A stretch of 64,000 bases of DNA from Psychrobacter sp. 72-O-c (GCF_904846605.1 NZ_CAJHBI010000006.1:1-64000), one strand, 5' to 3'. Counted from the first letter of the stretch, positions 37,735 through 48,746 are shown. Made by a program: numbers and translations. Notes: generated from the sequence alone by a model not told the origin.

Positions 37735-39114
37735 CTATGCGCTGGTTTTATTACGAATCAGTTTATAGTTGAGAAACTCCGTGATACCCAGTGTGCCAAG
37801 CTCGCGCCCAAATCCTGAACGTTTAACCCCGCCGAATGGGGTATTGGCTTCAGTACCAGAAGGCGCATTAATAGTAACCATACCCACTTCCAATTTGCTA
37901 GCAATATCTTCAGCCAAAGCTGGATCCTGAGTTTGGATAGAAGCGCCAAGGCCAAATGGGACATCGTTGGCTATTCGAATGGCATGTTCGACATCATGGG
38001 CTTTATAGATGACGGCAACAGGACCGAATAGCTCCTGACGATAGACCTCCATTGAGTCATCAACATCCGCTAGTACGACTGGTGCAAACCAAGCTCCAGG
38101 CTTATCCTTGATTATACCGCCTTCAACTAGAACCGTAGCGCCAGCCTGTATCGCACCATCTAACTGCTTTTGCAGATTAACGGCAGCGCTCTTTGATGAC
38201 ATCGGTCCAATAAAAGTATCTTCATTTAATGGATCGGATAAAGTCATAGCGCGGACCGTATCAGTAAAGCCTTGTACAAACTTATCATAGACGGCTTCAA
38301 CGACAATTAAGCGCTTAGCAGCATTACAAGCTTGTCCTGTATTACCAAAACGACCTGTGATAGCGTCTGCTACTGCCTTCTCGATATCAGCATCTGCTGC
38401 GACAATAAAGGGATCTGAGCCACCAAGTTCCAAAACAACTTTTTTGAGGGCGCTGCCTGCCTCTTTGGCGACTGCTGCACCTGCGCGCTCAGAACCTGTT
38501 AATGAGATTCCTTGTATTCTATGATCTTGAATGATAGTAGCGGCTTGCTCATTAGTGGCAAAGATATTGTTGTACACGCCTTCAGGGATGCCTGCGTCTT
38601 TAAGAATATCGACAACAACTTCTGCAGTCTTAGGACACTGCGGGGCATGCTTTAAAATAATAGTGTTGCCTGCCATAAAGTTTGGTGCCGCAAAGCGCGC
38701 GATTTGATAATGCGGATAGTTCCACGGCATAATCCCTAGCAATGCGCCGACTGGAAGCTTCTCTACAGAGGCTGAGCCTTCGTCCACGTTGATTTGGTTG
38801 GGTGCCAGTAGCTGCTCTGCATTATCTGCATAGTAGCGATAGATCTCAGCGACCAGACCAAGCTCTCCTTTACCTTGGGCGACGGGTTTGCCCATTTCTG
38901 TAGCGATCATATCTGCCAGCTCATCTTGACGCTCAGTATAAATATCGGCAATTTTATGTAGTATTGCACTGCGCTCGCTAAGGGACACCTGACGCCAGTC
39001 TTGATAAGCATCATCCGCTTTTTTGATCGCCTGCTGAATATCTTGTTCATTCGCAGTAGGATAGGTGGCTTCAACTTCGCCAGTTGCTGGGTTGGTTACT
39101 TGATATTCGCTCAT
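37735..39114 (-). CDS. Second NAD-dependent succinate-semialdehyde dehydrogenase
   Basis: Aldehyde dehydrogenase of 459 residues, shorter than the gabD copy and of the Sad/YneI type. It carries GIMPWNYPHYQIARFAAPN, LKHAPQCPKTAEVVV, the base in LELGGSDPF, the catalytic C263 in GQACNAAKR, and TPFGGVKRSGFGRELG. AAGGAA precedes the ATG. It is only about 44% of the way to a duplicate of the other dehydrogenase by eye, so it is an independent paralogue. It lies beside the agmatine-deiminase remnant, which hints at an earlier agmatine-putrescine-GABA route here. Confidence 0.88.
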   Translation of the reverse strand: MSEYQVTNPATGEVEATYPTANEQDIQQAIKKADDAYQDWRQVSLSERSAILHKIADIYTERQDELADMIATEMGKPVAQGKGELGLVAEIYRYYADNAEQLLAPNQINVDEGSASVEKLPVGALLGIMPWNYPHYQIARFAAPNFMAGNTIILKHAPQCPKTAEVVVDILKDAGIPEGVYNNIFATNEQAATIIQDHRIQGISLTGSERAGAAVAKEAGSALKKVVLELGGSDPFIVAADADIEKAVADAITGRFGNTGQACNAAKRLIVVEAVYDKFVQGFTDTVRAMTLSDPLNEDTFIGPMSSKSAAVNLQKQLDGAIQAGATVLVEGGIIKDKPGAWFAPVVLADVDDSMEVYRQELFGPVAVIYKAHDVEHAIRIANDVPFGLGASIQTQDPALAEDIASKLEVGMVTINAPSGTEANTPFGGVKRSGFGRELGTLGITEFLNYKLIRNKTSA

Positions 39115-39188
39115 AAAAATTCCTTGGGTTCAAAGTCCGTTTTTGGTTATGTTTAAAAAGCTAATTGTAGAACACACAAATCTCGCTA

Positions 39189-39598
<410 letters not shown>

Positions 39599-40939
39599 TC
39601 AGTCTTCCTTGCTCATTGTTTTTGGCACCGATTTTGAGATCCTCGTTAGCGCTGAAGGCTTTTTTTGGATATCCGGTTTAACAGGCTGTTTATTAGCTGC
39701 ATCAGTAGATGGCTTGATAATGGGTTTCACCGTAGACTCAAGACGCTTTTTAAGCTTGCGTGACGAGTAGGTGTCTGACAATGCTTGCTCTTTTGCCAGC
39801 GACTCATCATACAACCCTTGATAGACCTCAAGGGTTTTTTTGATCATCTCGCGCATTGTAAATTCATTAGTCATTTCAGGCCGAGTGACGCTTTCTAGCT
39901 GATTTCTTACGGCTTTACATAACGCTTGAGCGTTGTATTTTCTGACCAATCCTTGCGGGTATAGCGGCTGTAGAATCTCACTAAATGCGGCTTGATCCCA
40001 ACCAATTACCGGTGTGCCTAAATGGATCGCTTGCAGGGCATTAATGCCAATGGACTCAGGCTCATTAGCAAGTGCCATGACAATATTAGCCGCTGATAGC
40101 CATTCGCGCATGTCGTTACGTTTGTTCCCCACATAAGTAATGCGCTCAGCAAGATCAAGGGCGTTGGTACGCTGGCGAAAGTCTTCGTGAGCCACATCGC
40201 CATCTCTGTGATCCTCATCCATGATAATGGCATGAATATTAGGAAACTGTTCTTGCAAATTACCCAAAATATCAATCAGCCATTCTTGCCCATATTCATT
40301 ACCGATAATAGTTGGAAATACCAGCCATTTCTTATGCTCAAGTTCAGGATATTCAGCAAAGGTGTGTCGCAGCCAATACACTGATGGGTTATGCCTATAA
40401 GGATAGCGGCGGGTATCAATACCGCGGTAGATACGTTTAATTACTTTATGGCCAATATCTTCTCGGCGTAGCCCTTTTTTTAGATAGTTGGTGACACTAT
40501 CAGACACCGTAATAATAGTATCGACATCTAGAAGCGCTTGCGAGTATTTATTAATCGGATAAAAGCCATACATAGTCGCAACCAGTTTCGGTGGCCGTTT
40601 TACTCGTGCCCGGCGCAGTGCCAAATGCAATACCCACGCAGGCGTCCGCGAATGCACATGAATAACATCAGGATTATACTTCTCGATTAAATGTCGTAGG
40701 GGTGCAACTTGCAGTAGCGACAGCCAGGATTTTTTATTCATATGCAGCTGATGGTATAGATTGCCGTCGCGCTCTAGGCGTCTGACCAGATCATTATCAT
40801 CATCAGCACTAGTGATGATGATGGAGGTATGCCCGTTCTTTACCAACGCGCGCCCAAGGTGGAAGATACCGCGTTCGGATTCATCATGCTTTAAAGACGA
40901 TAATAAGCGCATCACGATCATAATCTTGGTGGTCACCAT
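39599..40939 (-). CDS. GT4-family glycosyltransferase
   Basis: A 446-residue retaining glycosyltransferase with a GT-B fold. The N-terminal domain has ERGIFHLGRALVKNGHTSII and DVIHVHSRTPAW, and the C-terminal domain has ANEPESIGINALQAIHLGTP, which contains the E-x7-E UDP/GDP-sugar motif. The last 50 residues are Lys/Pro/Ser-rich and not part of the fold. The sugar and acceptor are unknown; cell-surface polysaccharide or LPS is usual for the family. It lies 101 bp downstream of the DUF4130-like gene on the same strand. Confidence 0.85.
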   Translation of the reverse strand: MVTTKIMIVMRLLSSLKHDESERGIFHLGRALVKNGHTSIIITSADDDNDLVRRLERDGNLYHQLHMNKKSWLSLLQVAPLRHLIEKYNPDVIHVHSRTPAWVLHLALRRARVKRPPKLVATMYGFYPINKYSQALLDVDTIITVSDSVTNYLKKGLRREDIGHKVIKRIYRGIDTRRYPYRHNPSVYWLRHTFAEYPELEHKKWLVFPTIIGNEYGQEWLIDILGNLQEQFPNIHAIIMDEDHRDGDVAHEDFRQRTNALDLAERITYVGNKRNDMREWLSAANIVMALANEPESIGINALQAIHLGTPVIGWDQAAFSEILQPLYPQGLVRKYNAQALCKAVRNQLESVTRPEMTNEFTMREMIKKTLEVYQGLYDESLAKEQALSDTYSSRKLKKRLESTVKPIIKPSTDAANKQPVKPDIQKKPSALTRISKSVPKTMSKED

Positions 40940-41040
40940 TTAACGATATCAAGGGGCTATTGTCAGGTAAAAGCCGGTAAAACTCAACCTTGAAGACGGA
41001 TTAGACGTTACAAATAGTTATAAGGATGACGGTTGTAAAA

Positions 41041-41913
41041 TTAACGCTTTTTTTGTAGATGCTCAGCATTAGGCAGGATTTGTTTTTCGCTTAAATACTT
41101 CCAGTATCGCTGCGGTAGATACTGTCTATGCAAACGCGGGTTTTTACGCTCTTTGATATTAACATTGGTAAAATAACCTTGCCAAAACTGCTGATAGCGC
41201 TGCTCATCCATACTGTGAATGCTGGCGGGATTGCGTAGTACAATATCATCGAGGTCAGTGATGGTTTGCAAGGCAGCAGGACGCGATGGCGTGCTTTGGC
41301 TTTTGTCGTAATAAATACCGTAGCCACGGCTAAGATCATAAATAGCCCAGTGCTGGTCCTGATAGCGCTGACGGAAGTGCTCTCCAATGAGCGGCAAAAC
41401 ATTAAAGTCAGGCTCAACGCGCGCAAAGTAAATATCATCAGTCGTATGTTCAAAGCGTACAAAGGCTTCCATCCGGTGTTTCTCTCGCCCAACAGACTTC
41501 ACAGTTTGCGCTAATTCTAAGACATCTAGGTGACCCAAATCTTCCATAACCAGTCGATCAGGATAGTCGATAGCGTATTTTACCACGTGAAATAAGGTCG
41601 TACCGATATTGTCCTTTTCGGACAAAAAACCCCATAAAATTTGCCTCATACCAGAGCGCCCGATAAGCTTATTAAGCTTAACCAGTACCCTTTGCGCTTT
41701 GTCTGCCTCAGTTACAACGCTAATGGCATGATCTATTAATGAGGGTACGTAGCAGTCATGAGCCGTTAGCTGTAACGCTGTATTATGTTGCAGTTTATTG
41801 GCATAGACATAAAATACCGCGCTGAGCCACCCTTCAAAGCTCGGCTTATAGAGCACGATACTAGGCATTAAATGACCAATAGGGTAATTGGCGTTTTCAG
41901 TAAGTTGTAACAT
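41041..41913 (-). CDS. DUF4130 / TIGR03915-type putative DNA metabolism protein
   Basis: A 290-residue protein of the family that almost always accompanies a radical SAM partner. Visible: IVLYKPSFEGWLSAVFYVYAN at the start, then DLGHLDVLELAQTVKSVGRE, then FVRFEHTTDDIYFARVEPDF and NVLPLIGEHFRQRYQDQHWA, typical of the family. Its function is not established; genomic links to uracil-DNA glycosylase-like UdgX suggest DNA repair or modification. Its partner radical SAM gene ends 104 bp upstream. Confidence 0.85.
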   Translation of the reverse strand: MLQLTENANYPIGHLMPSIVLYKPSFEGWLSAVFYVYANKLQHNTALQLTAHDCYVPSLIDHAISVVTEADKAQRVLVKLNKLIGRSGMRQILWGFLSEKDNIGTTLFHVVKYAIDYPDRLVMEDLGHLDVLELAQTVKSVGREKHRMEAFVRFEHTTDDIYFARVEPDFNVLPLIGEHFRQRYQDQHWAIYDLSRGYGIYYDKSQSTPSRPAALQTITDLDDIVLRNPASIHSMDEQRYQQFWQGYFTNVNIKERKNPRLHRQYLPQRYWKYLSEKQILPNAEHLQKKR

Positions 41914-42017
41914 GACTCACCCTAAAATAGTTTTAAATATTCTCTATAGTCAGCATTAAATAAGAGGGGTACACACTTAACTTCGCATAGCAGGTAAAGG
42001 CGCAAAACAAGTCATGA

Positions 42018-43286
42018 TTAAAACAATGCCAATTGACCACTGCGCTGATCTTTAAATTTAGTCTGCGTTTGAGCAAGCACGTACTGACGAAAGTTATCCC
42101 GAGTCAGGTGGGCAAGATGTTCGTTTTTACCCGTAGTAGCGATAAAATATTTAGCACGGTTTACTGCCGCACCCATCTTTTTCAAATGATATAAAGTCAG
42201 CTGATTAAACTTGCGCGCTTTCAATATTTTTTTCGCCGTTTTGGTACCGATTCCCGGAATACGTACGATCATCTCGTAAGAGGCCGTCTGAATATTAACA
42301 GGGAAATGCTCACGATGACGAATCGCCCATGCAAGCTTTGGGTCACAGTCTAAGTCCAAAAATGGCGATTCAGGTTCAAGGATTTCATGGGCGCCAAACC
42401 CATAAAAGCGCATTAACCAATCGGCTTGATATAATCGGTTCTCACGTACCATCGGTACTGGCGTACCAATGGCTGGCAAGCGGCTATCGGACAGCATCGG
42501 CACATAGCCTGAATAATAAACACGTTTGAGATCATACTGCTTATAAAAGTGACTCGATAGCTGAATCACTTGTAGATCCGTCTCGTTACTGGCACCTACG
42601 ATCATCTGGCTGGTTTGGCCTGCTGGTACAAATTTGGGCACTTTTTTATGGGTTTTGCGGCTTTCACGGATAGTGATAATTTCTTCTTTTACGGTTTCCA
42701 TCGGCGCTTTCAATTGTTCATGCGACTTTTCTGGCGCCAGTAAAGCAAGGCCAGATTTGGTGGGTATTTCAATATTGACGCTTAAGCGATCCGCATACAG
42801 TCCAGCCTCTAGTAATAACTCTTTCGAGGCACCAGGGATGGTTTTTAGATGAATGTAACCATTAAAGCGCTCACGGGTACGTAATATCTTTGCGACCTCG
42901 ATCAGTCGCTCCATCGTATAATCGCCACTTTTAAAGATACCGGAGCTTAAAAATAAACCTTCGATATAGTTACGACGATAAAACTGCATGGTCAAATCAA
43001 CCACTTCTTCGACACTAAATGCCGCGCGCGGTGTGTCATTGCTTTTTCTAGAAGTACAGTAAGCACAATCATAAATACAGTGATTGGTAAGTAGGATTTT
43101 AAGCAAACTGACACAGCGTCCATCTTCGGTATAGCTGTGACAAATGCCTGACTGTGACGCATCACCCAGACCGCCACCTTGGTTCTTACGAGTACCAGCG
43201 GAGGAGGAGCAAGAGACATCATACTTAGCGGCATCCGCTAAGATATTGAGTTTGCCTTGTAGTCGTTCATAATTGATCGTTGCCAT
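42018..43286 (-). CDS. Radical SAM protein, putative DNA modification/repair
   Basis: A 422-residue radical SAM enzyme of the TIGR03916 kind. The [4Fe-4S] motif is C70-x3-C74-x2-C77 (HCIYDCAYCTSRKS). A preceding CxxxS-type stretch DVSCSSSAGTRKNQGG is conserved in the family. Near residues 345-370, MIVRIPGIGTKTAKKILKAR is a helix-hairpin-helix, a DNA-binding element. Together with the DUF4130-like gene immediately downstream it forms a recognised pair thought to act in DNA repair; substrate and reaction are unknown. No UdgX gene was seen. Confidence 0.88.
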   Translation of the reverse strand: MATINYERLQGKLNILADAAKYDVSCSSSAGTRKNQGGGLGDASQSGICHSYTEDGRCVSLLKILLTNHCIYDCAYCTSRKSNDTPRAAFSVEEVVDLTMQFYRRNYIEGLFLSSGIFKSGDYTMERLIEVAKILRTRERFNGYIHLKTIPGASKELLLEAGLYADRLSVNIEIPTKSGLALLAPEKSHEQLKAPMETVKEEIITIRESRKTHKKVPKFVPAGQTSQMIVGASNETDLQVIQLSSHFYKQYDLKRVYYSGYVPMLSDSRLPAIGTPVPMVRENRLYQADWLMRFYGFGAHEILEPESPFLDLDCDPKLAWAIRHREHFPVNIQTASYEMIVRIPGIGTKTAKKILKARKFNQLTLYHLKKMGAAVNRAKYFIATTGKNEHLAHLTRDNFRQYVLAQTQTKFKDQRSGQLALF

Positions 43287-43377
43287 AACTGGGAGTTTAC
43301 CAATTAATTGATGAACGTTTATTTTAACAAATGTGTAGGTAAGTCATTGTAAATATAGAAGAATTAAGAAAACAATA

Positions 43378-43392
43378 CGACAACGGTTGTCG
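43378..43392. repeat. Perfect 15-bp palindrome upstream of the radical SAM gene
   Basis: CGACAAC-G-GTTGTCG lies about 90 bp before the radical SAM start codon, in operator-like position. A related GGTTGTC word follows about 22 bp away. Confidence 0.4.
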
Positions 43393-43459
43393 TCTAGAGA
43401 AGGTTGTCAGAACGTCAGAATAAAAGACTTTAAGAGCAAAAAAATATTCTTGTCCACAA

Positions 43460-43489
43460 AAAAAGGCCTTGAATCATCAAGACCTTTTA
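43460..43489 (-). terminator. Terminator of the DUF11-like protein gene
   Basis: AAAAGG-C-CTTGA pairs with TCAAG-A-CCTTTT around ATCA with one mismatch; the minus strand continues into eight T. It lies about 60 bp after the stop codon. Confidence 0.75.
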
Positions 43490-43551
43490 AGAATTTAAAT
43501 GTGTAAGATTCTTATGTATAAGAATCTTATAAAAAAAGCTGCACTGGTTAT

Positions 43552-44421
43552 TTATTGGACTTTGGCGCGTATTACTACGGTCTGAGGTGCATTAGAAGGA
43601 AGGTTAACCAGGTTCCATTTCAATCCAGAGTAGCTCTCTTGAATCACGGCAGCGTTTCCAACTTGGCTGATCATCTGATAGCTGTCGCCACCAGTGGTAG
43701 CGAGCGTTGGTAGTGAGCTGTTTAAAGACAACAGCTTGACGCCGTTAGGTAAAGATACCATCGCGTTCAGATCATTCACCGGTTGAGCAGTGGTATTGGT
43801 ATAGGTGGTGTGGTATTCGATGACATCACCCGGCGCGATATGATTGGCCGGAACGGCAATATCACGTCCAGCGCTGTTTTTCATAATTTTAGTATTGGCA
43901 CTAACAATGTCAGGTGTACTAAAGGTTGGCGTCAGCTGTAAGGTTTCCAAAGACGTAACAGTGACTGCTTGATTAGTCGCTGCTTGAGTAATCACTGTCG
44001 GCGTATTGATAGTCGTGACAGGCAGCACTTGAGCTATCGTGTTCACAGGGGTAGTGACAACGCCCACTTGAGTCATTTGATTGGTCACCGGTATCGTATT
44101 GACTGGTAGCGAGGTGACGGTAGTCGACCCTTGATTTATGGTATAACGAGGTAGGTTTGTCACTTGGGTAACCGAAAATGGCATACCATTTTGCATGGAG
44201 ATGCCAGTAGGCGTTGCCGTAATAGTGGCAACTTGACCATCAGAGTACTGCTCAACCACAGTGGTGCTACCGGTATTAGACTGGTTAATAGTAATTTCAG
44301 AGGCTGCATTCACTGTAGAAGCCGCCAACAACAAGCCAGTCAGAACGCTTGCCATGGCAGTGGTGTTGGATGTTTTTTTGACAATGGGAAGTGATACTGA
44401 TTGATTACGTTTCATGGTCAT
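43552..44421 (-). CDS. Secreted DUF11-like protein, Thr/Val-rich
   Basis: Exported protein of 289 residues. Start ATG 44421 is chosen because AGAGGAG sits seven bases before it; longer frames lack a ribosome site. A signal peptide ends around STVNAASE. The middle is low-complexity, rich in Thr, Val, Asn and Pro (VTQVTNLPRY, then SLPVNTIPVTNQ, then TTPVNTIAQV). The C-terminal third (NTKIMKNSAGRDIAVPANHI, then YHTTYTNTTAQPVNDL, then VSLPNGVKL) looks like one DUF11 domain of bacterial surface proteins. The function is unknown; a fimbrial or adhesion role is a guess. Confidence 0.78.
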   Translation of the reverse strand: MTMKRNQSVSLPIVKKTSNTTAMASVLTGLLLAASTVNAASEITINQSNTGSTTVVEQYSDGQVATITATPTGISMQNGMPFSVTQVTNLPRYTINQGSTTVTSLPVNTIPVTNQMTQVGVVTTPVNTIAQVLPVTTINTPTVITQAATNQAVTVTSLETLQLTPTFSTPDIVSANTKIMKNSAGRDIAVPANHIAPGDVIEYHTTYTNTTAQPVNDLNAMVSLPNGVKLLSLNSSLPTLATTGGDSYQMISQVGNAAVIQESYSGLKWNLVNLPSNAPQTVVIRAKVQ

Positions 44422-44711
44422 AACAGACTCCTCTAAGATAATGATAAATAATGCATAGATAAGCAAAACCCCCGTCAAATGACAATGCAGACCATGTCAA
44501 ATAACGAGGGAATCAAGTTTGATGACAGCTAACACTCCATCATCATTCACAAGACGCTTAACACTCTAAACTCAAGCGATTATGCGCCAAAACAAAACCA
44601 GTAGAAAAGCAGCATTGTGTAACTCATGAACTTTTGAGCTATGCATTGCGTTGTTGGGCAATTTATATTAATCAAATAGAACGCTTAAAGAAGCTATAAC
44701 TCACCGTTAAC

Positions 44712-45188
44712 CTATCCGTAAATCACTTCCATAACTTCATACTCGACCACGCCTCTTGGGGTTTCGATACGCGCTTCATCGCCTTTATATTTACCAATCA
44801 GACCACGGGCAATAGGTGAGTTAACAGAGATTTTACCACCTTTAAAATCCGCCTCGTCATCACCTACGATTTGATAGCGCTTTTCTTCTTCGGTATCCAT
44901 GTTTTCAATGATCACGGTAACGCCAAACACTATCCGACCTTCTTTCGGTAAGGTGGCGATATCTATCACTTGGGCACCGCCAAGTTTGGCTTCGATGTCG
45001 CGGATACGCGCTTCACAAAATCCTTGCTGCTCGCGAGCAGCATGATATTCAGCGTTTTCTTTTAAGTCACCATGTTCACGCGCTTCAGCAATAGAGGCGG
45101 TGATGCGAGGGCGATCGATATTTTTTAACTGTTTTAACTCGGCTTCTAAGGCTGCATGTCCTTGCGGAGTCATAGGATAACGTTGCAT
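44712..45188 (-). CDS. greA: Transcription elongation factor GreA
   Basis: Cytoplasmic protein that binds the secondary channel of RNA polymerase and rescues backtracked complexes. The 158 residues contain the acidic tip of the coiled coil near residues 40-48 ([14 protein letters not shown]) and the C-terminal FKBP-like domain with [10 protein letters not shown] and [21 protein letters not shown] precedes the ATG. It lies downstream of carB on the same strand, a common order (carAB-greA). Confidence 0.96.
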   Translation of the reverse strand: MQRYPMTPQGHAALEAELKQLKNIDRPRITASIAEAREHGDLKENAEYHAAREQQGFCEARIRDIEAKLGGAQVIDIATLPKEGRIVFGVTVIIENMDTEEEKRYQIVGDDEADFKGGKISVNSPIARGLIGKYKGDEARIETPRGVVEYEVMEVIYG

Positions 45189-45294
45189 ATTTTTTCCTTA
45201 AACCAATAACATCACACCACCTCATAATGAGATGGTGTTGGCGTTATTATAATGGGTTTGAAATATAAAAAGGGTGGCGTTAAGCTTAAGTATT

Positions 45295-45332
45295 AAAAAG
45301 CATAGTCGCAGGTAAGCCACTATGCTTTTTGT
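45295..45332 (-). terminator. Terminator between carB and greA
   Basis: AAAAAGCATAGT pairs perfectly with ACTATGCTTTTT across 12 bases, with T-run on the minus strand. It lies about 135 bp after carB, so greA likely has a separate promoter. Confidence 0.85.
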
Positions 45333-45467
45333 ATTTATTACTTTATTAAAAACATCGCTTTTTTCAAATATATCGCTTTTTAAATATAGTACTGTTATTT
45401 TAAAACGACTAACTAGTCTCTAGTAAGCTTTTCAGCAAGCCTTACGGTTATGCTTAATTTACTGAAT

Positions 45468-48400
45468 TTATTCAGCCGCGTCAACTGTCTTTGCTTGCTC
45501 ATGCAAATCTTGTAGTTTATAGACCTCAAATGGTAAGTCGATAGCATAAGATTTACAAACCGCGTCGGCTGCCCCTAAAGTAGTGACATAGAACACTTTA
45601 CCTTGAAGAGCGCTACGGCGGATAGAGAATGAATCCTCTTGCGCTTGCTTGCCTTCGGTGGTATTGATGATTAAATCGATTTTACCGTTTTTTAAGGCAT
45701 CAACAATATGTGGACGTCCTTCAGTGACTTTGTTAATTTGCTTACACTCAATACCGTTTTCAGCCAACACTTTTTGGGTACCAGTAGTCGCCACAATGTT
45801 AAAGCCAAAGTCTGCAAGCTGACGGGCGATAGGTGCAATTTGCGCTTTATCGCTATCACGAACTGAAATGAAGACAGTCTTGGTTTCGCCTTCGGTTGGC
45901 AAGCCAGGTAAGCGCTCATTACTACCGATAACGGCTTTGTAAAAAGCTTCGCCAAAGGTTTTACCCACACCCATCACTTCACCGGTTGATTTCATCTCAG
46001 GGCTCAAGATAGGATCGACACCAGGGAATTTAGCAAACGGGAAGACTGCTTCTTTTACTGCAAAGAATGAAGGGACGATTTCTGTCGTAAAACCCTGATC
46101 TTTTAATGAGGTGCCAGCCATACAGCGTGCGGCAACTTTTGCTAATGAAGTACCGATGCATTTAGAGACAAAAGGTACCGTACGGGCAGCACGTGGATTG
46201 ACTTCTAAGATGTAAACCGTTTCGCCTTTGACTGCAAACTGGACGTTCATAAGTCCAATGACGCCGAGCTCTTTAGCCATAGCCACGGTTTGAGCGCGCA
46301 TCACATCACATAATTCATCTGATAGCGAGTAGGGCGGTAGTGAGCAGGCTGAGTCACCAGAGTGGACGCCGGCTTGTTCGATATGCTGCATGATACCGCC
46401 AATCACCACATCGGTGCCGTCGCAGACACAATCAACATCGACTTCGATAGCATCATCTAAGAAGCGGTCGAGCAATACGGGCGCTTCGTTTGATGCTTGT
46501 ACTGCTGTACGTAGGTAATGTCTTAGTTCATCTTCATTATAGACGATTTCCATGGCGCGACCACCGAGGACATATGACGGGCGGACAACCAATGGGTAGC
46601 CAACGTCTTTGGCTTTTACCAAACCATCCTCTAAACTAGTTGCTAAGGCATTGGTTGGTTGGATAAGATTCAACTGCTGTATCATATGCTGGAAGCGTTC
46701 ACGGTCTTCAGCGCGGTCAATCGCATCAGGGCTAGTACCAATAATTTTTACGCCAGCAGATTCAAGCGCACGGGCCAGTTTCAACGGCGTTTGCCCACCG
46801 AACTGTACGATAACGCCATCGGGCTGCTCAATACGGACAATCTCGAGCACGTCTTCTAAGGTAATTGGCTCAAAATAGAGGCGGTCTGAGATGTCATAAT
46901 CGGTTGAGACGGTTTCAGGGTTACAGTTGACCATGATAGTCTCGTAGCCATCTTCGCGCATTGCTAGCGCGGCGTGCACACAGCAATAGTCAAATTCAAT
47001 ACCTTGGCCGATACGGTTGGGACCGCCACCAATGACCATGATTTTTTTCTTGTCAGTCGGATTCGATTCACACTCGCTATCATAAGTAGAGTACATGTAG
47101 GCGGTGCTGGTCTCAAATTCTGCCGCACAAGTATCTACGCGCTTATAGACTGGATAAATGCCCAAGTCCCAACGTTTGGTACGCAGTTGCTTTTGTGATA
47201 TACCCAGCAGTTTGGCCAAACGTAAGTCTGATAACCCTTTACGTTTAAAACTACGCAAGTTCTTCTCAGTTAAACCACCGAAGCCAAGCGCTTTGACAGT
47301 AGCTTCAGTTTTGACAATATCTTCAATCTGTACCAAGAACCACGGGTCGATATTGGTAAATTTAAAGACGTCATCAACGCTCATACCAATACGGAAAGCA
47401 TCAGCGATATAAAAAATGCGTTCAGGAGTCGGAATGGTCAGACGATTGGTAATCTCAGAGCGTGCTTTATCAGCGCTAAGCGTGCCTTCCTTTATAGCAG
47501 CAAAGTCGATTTGCTCATCAAAACCATCTGCGCCTGTCTCTAAACCGCGTAGGGCTTTTTGCATCGACTCTTGAAAGTTACGGCCGATAGCCATTACTTC
47601 ACCAACTGATTTCATTTGCGTTGATAAAATATTGTCCGCTTGTGGGAACTTTTCAAAGTTAAAGCGTGGAATCTTAGTGACCACATAATCAAGCGCAGGC
47701 TCAAAGCTAGCTGGGGTTTTGCCACCAGTAATGTCATTTTGCAATTCATCGAGCGTATAGCCGACGGCTAGTTTGGCTGCAATTTTGGCAATGGGGAAGC
47801 CAGTCGCTTTTGAAGCAAGCGCTGATGAGCGTGAGACCCGTGGGTTCATCTCGATAACGACCATACGACCGGTTTCAGGGTTGATACCGAATTGCACATT
47901 GGAGCCGCCCGTTTCAACTCCAATTTCACGCAATACTGCGAGCGAGGCGTTACGCATGATTTGGTATTCTTTATCAGTCAAGGTTTGTGCTGGCGCGACC
48001 GTTATTGAATCACCTGTATGGACGCCCATTGGATCAAAGTTTTCAATCGTACATACGATGATGCAATTGTCATTTTTATCACGAACGACCTCTGTCTCGT
48101 ACTCTTTCCAACCAATCAAGGACTCATCAATGAGCAATTGATGGTTCGGCGATAAATCAAAACCGCGCTCACAAATCTCGATAAATTCATCGCGGTTGTA
48201 AGCGATACCACCGCCTGAACCGCCCATGGTAAATGACGGACGAATGATACACGGATAGCCCATTTTTTCTTGGGTTATGAATGCTTCTTCCATGGTTTCA
48301 GCGGTTTCAGCGCGTGGACATTCTAGGCCAATACGCTTCATGGCTTTATCAAATAAGTTGCGGTCTTCTGCCATCTCAATTGAATCTTTGGTCGCGCCAA

Positions 48401-48746
48401 TCAGCTCACAATTATACTTGGTTAAGACACCATGCTTGTCTAATTCTAATGCGCAGTTCAGTGCCGTTTGCCCGCCCATCGTTGGCAAGATGGCATCAGG
48501 ACGTTCTTTAGCAATGATTTGCTCAACCGTTTGCCAAGTAATCGGTTCAATATAAGTGGCATCAGCCATTGCTGGGTCAGTCATGATGGTTGCAGGGTTG
48601 GAGTTAACCAAAATGACGCGGTAGCCCTCTTCCTTCAGCGCTTTACACGCCTGTGCACCTGAGTAGTCAAATTCGCACGCTTGCCCGATGACGATAGGGC
48701 CTGCGCCAATGATAAGAATGCTTTTTATGTCGGTACGTTTTGGCAT
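45468..48746 (-). CDS. carB: Carbamoyl-phosphate synthase large chain
   Basis: Large subunit that uses bicarbonate, ammonia from CarA and two ATP to make carbamoyl phosphate for arginine and pyrimidines. Two ATP-grasp halves are present: [20 protein letters not shown] in the first and [20 protein letters not shown] in the second, with [20 protein letters not shown] at the N-terminus and a C-terminal MGS domain. The 1092 residues are slightly longer than in E. coli. carA lies 169 bp upstream on the same strand. Confidence 0.98.
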   Translation of the reverse strand: MPKRTDIKSILIIGAGPIVIGQACEFDYSGAQACKALKEEGYRVILVNSNPATIMTDPAMADATYIEPITWQTVEQIIAKERPDAILPTMGGQTALNCALELDKHGVLTKYNCELIGATKDSIEMAEDRNLFDKAMKRIGLECPRAETAETMEEAFITQEKMGYPCIIRPSFTMGGSGGGIAYNRDEFIEICERGFDLSPNHQLLIDESLIGWKEYETEVVRDKNDNCIIVCTIENFDPMGVHTGDSITVAPAQTLTDKEYQIMRNASLAVLREIGVETGGSNVQFGINPETGRMVVIEMNPRVSRSSALASKATGFPIAKIAAKLAVGYTLDELQNDITGGKTPASFEPALDYVVTKIPRFNFEKFPQADNILSTQMKSVGEVMAIGRNFQESMQKALRGLETGADGFDEQIDFAAIKEGTLSADKARSEITNRLTIPTPERIFYIADAFRIGMSVDDVFKFTNIDPWFLVQIEDIVKTEATVKALGFGGLTEKNLRSFKRKGLSDLRLAKLLGISQKQLRTKRWDLGIYPVYKRVDTCAAEFETSTAYMYSTYDSECESNPTDKKKIMVIGGGPNRIGQGIEFDYCCVHAALAMREDGYETIMVNCNPETVSTDYDISDRLYFEPITLEDVLEIVRIEQPDGVIVQFGGQTPLKLARALESAGVKIIGTSPDAIDRAEDRERFQHMIQQLNLIQPTNALATSLEDGLVKAKDVGYPLVVRPSYVLGGRAMEIVYNEDELRHYLRTAVQASNEAPVLLDRFLDDAIEVDVDCVCDGTDVVIGGIMQHIEQAGVHSGDSACSLPPYSLSDELCDVMRAQTVAMAKELGVIGLMNVQFAVKGETVYILEVNPRAARTVPFVSKCIGTSLAKVAARCMAGTSLKDQGFTTEIVPSFFAVKEAVFPFAKFPGVDPILSPEMKSTGEVMGVGKTFGEAFYKAVIGSNERLPGLPTEGETKTVFISVRDSDKAQIAPIARQLADFGFNIVATTGTQKVLAENGIECKQINKVTEGRPHIVDALKNGKIDLIINTTEGKQAQEDSFSIRRSALQGKVFYVTTLGAADAVCKSYAIDLPFEVYKLQDLHEQAKTVDAAE

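Noticed and set aside
39599..39770. 3' half of the plus-strand frame beginning at 39423
   Set aside because: It is antisense to the C-terminus of the glycosyltransferase gene; only the part before about 39598 resembles a cupin.
44460..44520. CCCCCGT / ACGAGGG near-inverted repeat with repeated GTCAAAT between the DUF11-like gene and greA
   Set aside because: One mismatch and a long loop; could be chance or a weak greA terminator, not enough to list.
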